From NCBI GenBank assembly GCA_000697475.1, contig JNEU01001144.1:365194-429193 (forward strand): 64,000 bases of DNA. Reading direction: 5' to 3'. A program made the position numbers and the translations under genes. The DNA comes from Lichtheimia corymbifera B2541 (taxonomy: Eukaryota; Mucoromycota; Mucoromycetes; Mucorales; Lichtheimiaceae). Shown here in pieces: positions 22,632-33,127 of this stretch. Under the pieces are notes generated by a model. The model was not told the origin of the DNA. It did no database searches and saw only the letters and a program-made list of their open reading frames with translations. The stretch's first letter is position 1; the number at the start of each line of letters is the position of its first letter.

Positions 22632-23714
22632 TTATTCGCTCATGTCTTCATCTTCGGTTGTTATCCGTCGTGGTCGTCGATTCATAAATAGTGGCTCATT
22701 ATCGTCGTCGTCGTCATCATCGGATGGTATCCCTTTCATAGCTGATGTGTTGCTCGTTTCCTTAGATAACGTGGGTCTTTGTGGAGTGGTAGTTGAAATA
22801 TCCTTAGGGGATCCTGGGCCTGGTCTGGGATCTCTTTCAGAGGCTGGTTTGAAGAAAAGATCCTCTTCATTGTCGTCGGTGTCATTGTTTGGTCGCGGGT
22901 TATTGTCATTGTCATTATTTTGCTCTGGTACTGGAGGTGCATCCTCAATCGAAATAGCTCCTGATTTGACGCCCACCAGATAATCCATAAATACATCATT
23001 CATATCTTGATCGCTGTCTTCATTATCACTGCTAGCTTGCTGCTCTTGATTATCGCCATTCTCCTCCTCCCCTTCTTCGGCATTTTCCCCTGCTATAATA
23101 ATATTGAGTCAAACCATAATCCATTACATACTTTAAAGATATACCTTGTTCTCGAGCGATGCGGGCGTATTCATCCGTTTTCTCTCTGTGCTCATCCTGC
23201 CATTCATGTAGCTTGGCCTTGACTCTTGGATTGGCAGTCGTCTTCAGGATAGTTCGTGCAAAATCACTGAATTGGAGTCGAGGATAGAGATTGTGTGCCC
23301 ACATTTGATAATAATCCATCAGCTTTCGCAAATCCGTATCCTAGCATGAATGGGCATTTTGATAAGAGAAAGAGCGAATGATAGGTGCAAGGACCATCCC
23401 TACCTCGTATCCTTTGCCTTGGAATTTGATCGACGGTGCCTCGTATCGTAACCGTGTTAATCCCTTGGACGATAACAACCTATCAAATGCCGTCAATAAA
23501 AGACATGAAGAAATACACGTCTTTACAGAACATACAGATCAGCGTCGAGTCTTTTGTAAGGTCGTCGTTTGCCAACAGCTGGAGGTGCATTGCGTCCCGA
23601 AGGAGATGACTGTGCAAGGGGATCGAAGGTGTCGTTTGTCTTTTCTTGTTGTTGGTTATTATTGAAGCCATCATAGTCGTCAAGCAAAAGCTGATCGAGC
23701 TCGTCAATGTCCAT
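22632..23714 (-). CDS. Replication fork protection component Swi3/TIPIN/Csm3
   Basis: About four exons; it starts MDIDELDQLLLDDYDGFNNN. The conserved Swi3 domain is read across introns: KRRPYKRLDAD, then LLSSKGLTRLRYEAPSIKFQ, then DLRKLMDYYQMWAHNLYPRL, then QFSDFARTILKTTANPRVKA. In known systems it binds Tof1/Timeless and stabilises stalled forks and sister-chromatid cohesion. The C-terminal half is acidic and disordered (NEEDLFFKPASERDPRPGPG, then a run of Asp), ending EDEDMSE. It is convergent with ClpX, 77 bp apart. Confidence 0.9.
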
Positions 23715-23966
23715 GGTATTAGAAAAAAAAAAAAGTCGCGTTGTACGGGGAGAAAAGAATCAGGAACTGAGTTCCTTTGGCTGTGTTCAAACGCGTGTTT
23801 CCATTTTCATCACGCGCCAGCGTGGTCACGTGCATCATCATCACTCCTCACAAGTAGTAGTAGTAGTATTTGGAACATTAGAATAGAATGTAATATTTGA
23901 TTTTGATAATAAAGAGTAGTGGATAATACAATACAAAAGATATTGGTATACAAATGGAATTCAGGA

Positions 23967-24976
23967 TCATTTTCTGCGAGCAATACATGAGCCGATGACA
24001 TCCCATCCAGCAGCCATGAGAAAGAGGACAAGGGATAGCATACCCCAAAAGATGCTAACATTATAGAAATCACACCAATGATCGTAACCACCTGGCGAAC
24101 AAGGGAACTTTGCAATTTCTACGATCGTGCCAATACCCCAGAGAATCGCCAAGAGTAAGTCGATACCGGTCATCAATACACGATTGAGCTTGTGACCATG
24201 AGCAATTCGGCGGTAACAGTAAAAGAACAAATGGAAAAAGGTCCAAATGATGGTGACGATAGCCTGCAATATGAATCAATAGTGAGTATATAGTATCGAA
24301 TCAAAAGAGTAGGTGTCTTTTCTTACCACTGCATAGAGAAAGTAAAAGCATGCGGGAGTATCCAAAGGGAAGTCATGATTGGAGAACTAAATGACATGAT
24401 AAGTTGGCGGATCACCTTATGTAAAAGGATCATCATCATGTTACTTACTGGAGATGCACCTGCAGCAAAGCCCAAATGTCCAATGGCAGCAATGAGCTGG
24501 CCACCACGTAAAAGTAAACGACTTTTGGATGGATTCATTCGAGCATCATCCCACTTTGGAGGAAGTGCTTCTTGTAACTGTTCTTGGTTGGGTCTTGGTT
24601 TACCACCTGCAGGTGTAGGTGCTGGGGAAGGTGTCGAACCATCATTGACTTGCACTTTGGAATAGGCATCTCCTGCATAGGTATCTTGATTTGCAAATCG
24701 TGTTCCTGAATACTGATACGCATTCGCTGGTGTAGCAATAGGTGATGGATTGCCTTCACTTGCTGTGGTCTCGATCTTGGTCGACTCACTCCACGCATTG
24801 TTGGTGGTGCTGGTAGTCGAACGATAATCCGAAGGAGACGGCATGTGATTGACTGGACCCCCATTCCATGCATTGTTATCGTCCTCATAGGCATTTCCAA
24901 AACGAGGGCCTGTAGGTGCTGCATTAGATGAGGTGCCCCACGGGTTGTTTTCTTCGAAAGGATTATTGCCAGTCAT
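23967..24976 (-). CDS. MARVEL-like four-TM membrane protein
   Basis: Three or so exons: about 24455-24976, a short exon near 24325-24390, and 23967-24263. The first 150 residues are a soluble N-terminal tail rich in N, P, S and T, starting MTGNNPFEENNPWGTS; the NPF and NPW motifs suggest endocytic adaptor binding. Four hydrophobic segments follow: GGQLIAAIGHLGFAAGA, ACFYFLYAVAIVTIIWTFFH, LMTGIDLLLAILWGIGTIVE and VSIFWGMLSLVLFLMAAGWD. The tail is SCIARRK. The layout is that of fungal MARVEL/Nce102-like proteins of the plasma membrane or secretory pathway; the exact substrate or partner is unknown. Confidence 0.75.
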
Positions 24977-25342
24977 TTGATAAGGTAGAAAAAAAGAAGA
25001 AAGAAAGTGTGGCTCTTTGTAACACTCGAGGTGTTCTTTTTTAGTGCTAAATCCTGACTAGATCAGGATCGGATCATCAACACACTGCCTATTCAAATCA
25101 CGCTTTGCATGTACATAGAATGCTGCTACTACTATTGTCAAAATATATATTGTTGTTATTAAAACGATGCATGAACTACTTGCTTGAGGAGACAATGTTA
25201 TAGGCAAAGTTTTATTATTAGAACTAGCAGGAGAGAGACAATCAGAGAGGTATGGGAGTGATGATGTTGAGTGGAATGCTAATATGTCATAATATATACA
25301 GTCATGATGTGCTTTTTTCCTTCTTTTCTTTGAATGTGAATG

Positions 25343-25373
<31 letters not shown>

Positions 25374-25426
25374 GAGGTATATGCTGAATAGATAAAATGT
25401 GTAAAAAGCGAAAAGACTATCCAAGC
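24977..25426. other. Intergenic region with (GA)n repeat
   Basis: 450 bp that hold the MARVEL promoter side and the 3' end of the 25427 gene. A perfect (AG)13 microsatellite lies at 25348-25373. No gene is seen. Confidence 0.7.
25348..25373. repeat. (AG)n dinucleotide microsatellite
   Basis: Thirteen perfect AG units in a non-coding interval. Confidence 0.9.
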
Positions 25427-26032
25427 TCATGATTTGCCTGTATCCAGTGTGCTTTGCTGTTGACTAGTCGACCATCGTCTGGCATTGTTGGATGAGATCC
25501 GTATCATGGCTATAGCATCTGCCAGTTCACTAGCTGATTTGTTGCATAAAGCTCGTGGCGTCTTGAATTTCGTCTTATGATTGCGTCGTTTACGTATACA
25601 TCCCGGTCGTTCTCCTTGAGCTTTGCGTAAAAGTTTATCAAGGGTCTGTGCGTGATTCCAAGACAATGAAGGTTGAGTGTCGTTGCTATCGTTGCTATGA
25701 TGGTTGTCGTTCTTTGGCTCGGGTGATTGCCTATTAGCAACCACTTGTAATGATCGATTCAGTTGCTCGGCAAAGACAGCATCTAACATGGATGGTTCTT
25801 GAGGAGAAGGCGGTGGAGCAGATACCATAAAGATCTCGTCGTCGTCCTCGTCACTGAACAATGTCCGATGGTCATCCACTGCTACTGCGCTGTTATCGGG
25901 ATCGGTGTTTGGAAAACTCGTAGATGCATCTTGTTGAAGAGGCCATGCTGAATGGTAGTCGGGAAGAGGTGGATTGACACAAATTACTTGCTCGTTGTCA
26001 TTGGCAGTGGAATTGAACAAGGTGGAATCCAT
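25427..26032 (-). CDS. Unknown 201-aa protein with basic C-terminal region
   Basis: One open exon; the start taken is the first ATG in frame (MDSTLFNSTANDNEQVICVN). The N-terminal half is acidic and proline-rich, including FSDEDDDEIFMVSAPPPSP. A predicted helix (SMLDAVFAEQLNRSLQVVAN) follows, then a polar linker, a second helix (HAQTLDKLLRKAQGE), a basic patch (RKRRNHKTKFK) and a final helix (SASELADAIAMIRISSNNA). The family is not recognised. A nuclear role is possible from the basic patch. An upstream exon cannot be excluded: an overlapping reading starting MGGCSS exists but is out of frame. Confidence 0.5.
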   Translation of the reverse strand: MDSTLFNSTANDNEQVICVNPPLPDYHSAWPLQQDASTSFPNTDPDNSAVAVDDHRTLFSDEDDDEIFMVSAPPPSPQEPSMLDAVFAEQLNRSLQVVANRQSPEPKNDNHHSNDSNDTQPSLSWNHAQTLDKLLRKAQGERPGCIRKRRNHKTKFKTPRALCNKSASELADAIAMIRISSNNARRWSTSQQQSTLDTGKS

Positions 26033-27000
26033 CGGACTGTTGCTGAAAGGTTGAAGAGCAACCACCCATTAAAAAACAAGCGCTCTGAAACCCAGCGCAC
26101 AGGTTAATCTCACGGAGAAATCCTATACAAGGTACAGGAAACGGACCCATTGTTCCACCACAAATCAGTGCCACATTTAAATAGAACACCTACTATAGTT
26201 TATATATTAGATGTCGTCATAGCACATTATACTCTAATCTATTTGAATATAACTGATATCTTACTACTGCTGGTTGCTAGGGATCTTGCTGTAATTCATC
26301 AAATGAGCAATCATGTGCTTTCATCAAGGTCAAAAAGATTTAAATGGGATATGGGATGTGTATATCGATTACCAACATTTACTTACGAAAGATAGCTGTG
26401 GTTATTTTCCAACTCGCCTGCATAAGTCTTATGCTGCTGCTTGTCAACCTTGGTTTTCGACCCTGGAATCAGATGGTGGCCCAATTTAGTTAGAATAGCA
26501 ACCCTGACCATCAGAGCCAATAGTGGGCTCATTGTGCATAGAAAGATACTTTGGCTTCAAAATGATAAGGTCTCGTGATCCTGGAGGCTGCATCTCCTAG
26601 GCAACCGCGGTCTTGTTGCTTACTACAAGTCTTGTCAAATGAGGTCATGAACATTCTACTAGATGCTGGTATAAACTGCGTTATCCGCCGCACCAGGGCA
26701 TTTGTTCAGCCAGCTTGGATCTTTGAGACTTTCCATAATGATACATGACTCTGAGTGAGACCATCCCCTATTTCCAAGATTGATGGGCAGCATAACAAAT
26801 ACAAGTCTATATAGATACATGCATAATCGATAAGAGAACAAGTTTATTGATCAGTATCTAATGTATATCTAGATGCCATCAATAATATCATTAAGGAGAT
26901 GGTGGTGTGCTCTTTTTAAGACGCCGGGGATTCAAGCCTTGATTTCCAGAGCAGGTCAGCCGCTAAAACTAAACCCTTCACTTTTTGAACCAGCCGTCCA
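26033..27000. other. Intergenic region upstream of the actin-related protein gene
   Basis: About 970 bp. Short ORFs on both strands (26150-26395, 26659-26841) are unsupported. No repeat or RNA gene was recognised. Its base composition is AT-rich near 26200-26270. Confidence 0.5.
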
Positions 27001-28548
27001 ATGTCGTTGACTCTTCAAGAAGACAATTTCGTGGTGATCGACGTGGGTTCGAGCGTCACTCGTGCTGGCATGGGCATGCACGACACCAACAAAGTCCCAT
27101 CTGTTGTATGTATACAAAGGAAAAAAAAGTACCCATTCCACTAGACTCACAGCACTCGCGTCTCCTTGCTAGACCGTCAACATGTCCGATTTCAACAATC
27201 CTCTTAATGGCAGTGACATTGTCTCCTGGGAAGACTTGGAAGCTTGCTGGTAAATGGAACTAGGATCAGCGTTGCGACACTGAGCATACAACTCACGATC
27301 GATCGCAGGCACACTATTCTGTTCAAGGAGCTTGGTATCAAAAAATCACGAAACGAACACGCTGTTTTGCTCACAGTGCCAGTCGAGTGGAGCAAGTTTG
27401 AGCTTGAGCGTATCACGCAAATGTTCTTTGAACGCTTCAACGTACCAGGAATTTATTTGGCTCCTCAGCCGTTGCTTGCACTCTATGGATGTGGCGCTGT
27501 ATCAGGAATCGTAGTGGATGTCGGCTATAAGAGTACAAGTAAGTATCGACTCTAAAAAAGTGGATCAGACTACACCTTTTTCTAATATGGAATAGCCGTG
27601 AACGTGGTGGTGGATAGCATTGTGCAATTGGAGGCTAGTACGACCGTCCCCATCGGTGGCAAACATTTCGATGCGTATCTGTTGGAGTTATTCAAAAAGG
27701 ACGAGTCTTTGGTACAACAATTCAAAGAAAAGGATATCCCATTGGATTTGGATTTCGCACGATTTGTCAAGGAGCAACGAGGTGTATGCCATGTCTTGGC
27801 TGGTCATGAACAATCAACATCACAACCAACAGTGGGTCTTCCTGGTGTCATTGAAACGGTTGCTTCAGCTGCTACTGAGGATGTTATTGAAGACGATGTA
27901 CCAATGGCTCAAAAAGAAGAGGAGGAAAGCGTCAAGAATATCCCAGAAAACGTTCAAGTGGAATACAAAGGTCATAAGGTAAAAAATTACAGCTGGCTGT
28001 TTTGTTTGTAGGCTGCGAATGATTAATGTACTTGCTATCTCTAGTTCACCATTGGTTCTTATCGACATCGAGTATTTGATCCTCTTTTTGACGTCAGCCT
28101 TGTGGGTGAATCAGGCCTTGATATTATCGAAGCAATGCGTGTATCAGCGTCTCACTGTGAACCACCGGAGATCCGACCAAAGGTTTGGGAAAGCGTAGCA
28201 CTTTGTGGAGGAGGCAGCTTGATGCAAGGATTGCAAATGCGACTCAAGGCAGAGGTGAACCGCGTCATGCCAAGCTCTGATAATATTGGTGATGCTCAAC
28301 CAAAGCAAGTTGGATTCTTGCGGATACCTGATTATTTTACAATCCTCAAAGAGCGACAATATCAGCATCTTTGTACCTGGTTAGGCGGTGAAATTGTGGC
28401 AAAGGTAACATAGCAACCAGTATTCTATTATCCATGGGAACTCATGTTTATTATGAAATAGCTTGTTTTCATCGATGCCAAAAACTACATCAGTAAAGTA
28501 GATTACAATGAGAGTGGTCCTAGTGTAGTGCACACAAAGGGAGTATAA
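27001..28548 (+). CDS. Actin-related protein, Arp7/Arp9-like
   Basis: Six exons: 27001-27105, 27173-27249, 27309-27538, 27596-27978, 28045-28404 and 28462-28548, giving 413 aa. The actin fold is visible. The phosphate-1-like start is DNFVVIDVGSSVTRAGMG, followed by HAVLLTVPVEWSKFELERIT, FNVPGIYLAPQPLLALYGCG, the phosphate-2 motif IVVDVGYKSTTVNVV, and the adenosine-motif region SVALCGGGSLMQGLQMRLKA. A charged insertion (DVIEDDVPMAQKEEEESVKN) precedes the FTIGSYRHRVFDPLFD segment. The divergent ATP-site sequence and the insertion argue for a nuclear Arp such as those of SWI/SNF and RSC remodellers, not conventional actin. Assignment to Arp9 specifically is inference. Confidence 0.8.
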
Positions 28549-28679
28549 TAAAATCGTTTCAATTCATGCCAGCGACATTGCCTTTTTGCACCTTGCACGT
28601 GATTTCCAATATCCGAGCGGATTATGTTGCACACAATGGTCCTTCCTGTGCAACACCCCCTTTTTCTTGCAACTGATCC

Positions 28680-29804
28680 ATGAAGCCAAGTTCGATCTGG
28701 TGGATGCTCAGCATCTTGCTGGCAACCTTCGTCATCATTGCGCCTTCTGTCCATGCATGGGATCAATGTATGTGGTTGACGCGAAATAGTAGAGAGAAAC
28801 TTGATCCTAAATATCCAAACACCTAGCCGATTTCGAAATCTTTGACCTCGTTGACGAATTGGAAAAGTCAGAAGGAAAGGGTACCAGCTTTTATGGTTGG
28901 CTCAACTTGACGGTATGTGTGTGTGTATAGGGGGGTTGGGTTGGGTTCGGTTGGTCATAAAGGCAGTATGACTTATATCAAAGATTGACAGCCAAACGCG
29001 TCGCCTTCTGACATCAATCGAGCTTATCGCAAAATGTCACTCAAAGTGCAGTAAGTGGATATTATCATATAACGTCAATACACCATTCTGATGTTTTCTT
29101 TTTAAAAAAGCCCTGACAAGAACAAGCATGATGTCAAAGCCAAAGAAAAGTTTGCACGCCTTGGCAAGATTGTTGCTATTCTTCGTGACAGCAGCAAACG
29201 TGAAAGATACAACTTTTTTTACAAGAACGGTGTTCCACGTTGGCGGGGTACTGGCTATTACTATTCTCGTTTCCGTCCTGGATTGGGTTTTGTGTCCATG
29301 TTCTTGGCCTTTTTATTTGGATTGATGCAATATTTGGTGGGATGGGTCAATTATCATCAAGAGCGCAGACGCATTGCAAGCTTTGTTTCGGATGCACGCC
29401 AGGCTTTGACAGTCAATGTACCCAAATCACAAGGCGCACCCACCTTGGGTCGTAGTGTCATTGAAGTGGCAGGGCGCGCCATGCGCTGCGAAGTTAAGTC
29501 GGATACCTATATCATTGTTTATCCACACGATGATGGTGAACCTATCCATCTCAACACTGAATGGATTCAGCGCCCAAGTATCACTCGAAACGTCTTTTTA
29601 TTCAGTTGGCCCTTACGCATCTACCAAAAGTTGACTGGCAAGAAGCAAGAAGACGATGAAGAAGTTTATGAGCAAGAGGATACATCCGAGGAACAAGAAC
29701 AAAAAGAAGGAGGAGGCAAAAAGAAAAAGAAAGCAAAGCGAGCTGAGCCTGTGCAAGTGACAGGTACCAAGGTTGGAGGTCGTCGTAGAGCTGTCAGGAA
29801 ATAG
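28680..29804 (+). CDS. ER membrane J-domain protein (Erj5/DNAJC1-like)
   Basis: Four exons: 28680-28767, 28827-28912, 28992-29050 and 29111-29804. The start MKPSSIWWMLSILLATFVII plus APSVHA is a clear signal peptide. The J domain follows, with the HPD motif rebuilt exactly at the exon 3/4 junction: FEIFDLVDELEK, FYGWLNLTPNASPSDINRAY, RKMSLKVHPDKNKHDVKAKE. A membrane segment (FVSMFLAFLFGLMQYLVGWV) follows, then a cytosolic domain and a tail with an acidic stretch and a Lys-rich cluster (GGGKKKKKAKR). This layout (luminal J domain, one TM, cytosolic tail) matches ER co-chaperones that recruit BiP/Kar2. An alternative ATG at 28567 is out of frame with the J domain. Confidence 0.88.
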
Positions 29805-29912
29805 AAACCGGCGTCATCAATTTTACAAAGCATTAGAAATAAAAAACATTGAATTGTGTACACGGATCTATTAATGAGCTAAATCACACACTATATAACG
29901 CCTTGCTAATGG

Positions 29913-32804
29913 CTACCACCCGTTTTGGGCATTTTGTGTCTTGATAAAGTCGAAAACCTTGTTGGTGGTGCGTTCGTCTTTAAAGTTGATCATGTAAACC
30001 ACGCTGGAATTATCGGTGATGAGCTGAAAGGTGATACGTTTGGGCGCTTTCTTTTCTACATTGCGACTCAGTACAACAGCGCTAGCAAGTTTGCCCTTGT
30101 TGTTCTCCATTTCAATATGCATTTTTTGACTTGGTTGTTGCTGACAGAGTCGTAATTCCACATTGCCTATGCTGTTCCAAGAGGAGACTTCTTGCTGGGC
30201 AAAGAGTTTGCATTTGCATTGCATCAAAGGCGTCAAGGTTTGTGGGCCTTCTTCAATTGCTTCACGTTGTCCTTCTTCAGGATCAGCCAAGGAGGTTGCT
30301 GTGAAGCCATGTGCAGCAGCTTGCTGTTGTTGTTCGTAAACAGGGTCCATCATTCGAGTGGTCTCTCGTTGAGCATATTTCATAACATTCTCCAGCTCTA
30401 CAGCATCAGGACGTCGATCAAAATGCACCAAGTAATTCTCGAGTTGCATTCCAACATAGACTGACAAGCTGACATCAGATTGTGCCATCAATTGTACGCC
30501 CATATTGGGAACCACCCATGCATTCAAGTAAAGTTCGCCCGTAGATAGAAGTTGAAGTGAGATGCAATAACGATTCGAATTGGTCATGCGCACCAGCACA
30601 GAGCATGGACTTTCAGCGGCATACCATGTTTGATCTTTCCAATGAAATACGTGGCAACAACCATGCGTATACAGGACCTGCCGAGTAGCATTGGCATAGA
30701 CACCAGGCTATATAAAATGTTGTCAGTCAATAAACCTCCCATCATCAACTGGTGCTTAACTTACACTCTCTGGTGGTGATTCCAAATTTTGCCATTGGTT
30801 ACCATGAGATTGCCTTTCTTGCGGATCTCGTTGTCCACCGCCAAAATTGGAAACTGAGGATTGCATAGCAATAGAATCGGAGGAAGAATTCATCATCAGC
30901 TGCATTGATTCTTGACGTTGGTCATGGTGATGATCGACAGGGGTAGCAGTGCTTTGAATGTTGGATGTCCTTTGTTGATATTCATTTGAAGTGGGTGATT
31001 CTGCAAGAGGTAGAGAACGAGGTGTGCCTGAGGATGGTTTCTCCTGGTCGATATATGTATTAGGAGCCGTTTCTGTTGCAGCTGTCGATGATGATGATCG
31101 TGGAGCCGAATAACTCGATTGTAAAGAATGAGTTGAATCAGTAAAAGAATCAAGGGATGCTGTAAGAGCACTGCGTAAGGATTCCATGGTTTGCATGACT
31201 GCATGCTGCTGTCGTTCTACAGGTGGCGCCTGTGATGATGATGAACGCTGGTTATTATTATTATTATTATTATCCGTGTTGGACGAAACGACTGGTGGTT
31301 GCTGCTGTGGTATCAATGGTATATCATCATCATCATCATCATTATCGTCGTCGATGTTGACAGCATTATCCACATCATGCCGTACCAATGTAGCTTTATG
31401 GACTGTAGGTTGAATATATGTCATTTGAACAGGTGTTGATTCAGTCGATTGCTTTTCGGTGGATGATGGCTGCTGCAAAGGATCTTCTTCTTCTTCAAGC
31501 GATGCTAATTGTAGTGCCGATGATTCGTCAACATGAGGTGGAGGTGACAAGGGTGATGGATGTATCATAACATTCGCAACATGTATATCTGGTATCCGTG
31601 ATAACATCTTGACCGAGCGTGGGGTGATATTGGCGAGGTCTTGACCATCCTCATCCATTACAACAGCTTTGCTGTCATTGCCATGAGTTGTTGGTGATAC
31701 GTTGTTTTCACGATTACTGCTGCTGCCGTAAAAATCCATGATGGTATCTCGGAAAGCTTTGCGACCAGCACGAGCTTTCTCTTGTTCTTCAAGCTCTTCC
31801 GTAGCATAATCGTCATAGAGTGCAAATAGCTCATCATCATCATCATCATCATGATCTTCTGAATGGTGTGGATTGGCTGCAATTTCTATCAAGCGATCAA
31901 TTCGTTGATTGGCGATAATCAAAAGGTCGTGGTCGGCTCTTCCAGGTTTGGTGCTCTGCAACAATCGCTTTTTGTTTCTACAATGTCAATTTCATTGTCA
32001 TCAAACTTGTAAACAAAAAGTAACGTACATGGTATAGTCCTTTGTAATAATCAAGCCGGTTAACGGGTGCACTGAATAAATCTTCAAGCGTGATCCTGCG
32101 AGAGAGGTTCAACGAGACTGTCTATTGCATAAAGAGATATAAGCAAAAAAGTTGGGAATAGGATGACTTGTGGATGTGTTTTACATTGAGACGTTGTCGA
32201 ATGGATGCAGTATCAAGGATATCATCTCGCGTGTTGATATTATGGATGAGGCGTTCTAGATATCGAGCATACGGTTGTTCCATATCTTGTACCTATTTTA
32301 CATTATGTTAACAGGAGATGATAATAAAAGAGTGTATACGTACCCACTGCATCAGTACATCACCCAATTCTTTCAATGCACTTGGATGTCCAGCTACCTT
32401 GAGTAGGCACTAGGAAGGCTCTAAAAATAAGCTTGAGCCTGGTACAAGGATTAAGGATAATGCGTGATCACTTACCGAATAGAAGCGCTTGTTGGCTCTG
32501 TAGACTCCATTGGCATTTTTGAGTTGTTCCGAAAAGTCAGGCGCAGCTGATACAGTTTGTTTCATCCACAGCGGCGCAATGTGCTATTTTAGAGTTTGAA
32601 CATTAGGAGAAAAAGATTGACAGGGCAATCGTGTAACATGTGATTACTTACCGAGTCAATGATTTTCAACGTGTCCAAGTATGTTTTCTCAGAGTGAATA
32701 AGTTCGGATAATGGATTCGATGGTGTCTGTGCTCGGGGAGTAGTATGTGGTGTATGGGGTGGTCGCGATGCATATGGGAATCGAGGATGAGTGATGGAAG
32801 GCAT
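29913..32804 (-). CDS. RhoGEF (DH domain) with long disordered linker and PH-like C-terminus
   Basis: Starts MPSITHPRFPYASRPPHTPH. The N-terminal exons give a Dbl-homology domain: LSELIHSEKTYLDTLKIID, then HIAPLWMKQTVSAAPDFSEQ, then ANKRFYS, then further helices up to about 32000. A large exon (30756-31964) encodes a low-complexity region of about 400 residues with Asp runs, Asn runs, polyQ patches and many Ser/Pro. The last exon encodes a beta-rich region that looks like two PH/Ran-binding-like modules (MTNSNRYCISLQLLSTGELY; KRITFQLITDNSSVVYMINF). It probably activates a Rho/Cdc42 GTPase in polarised growth. The PH-like assignment is inference from sheet pattern. Confidence 0.7.
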
Positions 32805-33127
32805 GGTGGTGAACAAAGGAATGTCGTTTTGTACAAAGGATAAAAGGAATGTGGGAGCCGGCCGAGACTAGCTGTTATTCATGCTCGGGGAAAGAGAAAG
32901 AGAAAAGTAAAAAAGTCATTATCTCTCTGCTGTTTTATACATTATCGGTGTTTGACATCAAAAACGAGATGCATTCCTCGTGCTTCTAATGAGACACACA
33001 CATAAAGAAACCCCAATTGCCCAGCCTCTCTCTCTCTCTATTCACCCCTTCCCCTTAAAGGTTCACTTTCTACCATCCCAATCCCCATTCTCGCAAAAGG
33101 TATTCAATACTATCATCGATATCCTGT

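Noticed and set aside
31186..31413. Plus-strand Ser/Leu-rich ORF
   Set aside because: Antisense shadow of the low-complexity exon of the RhoGEF gene.
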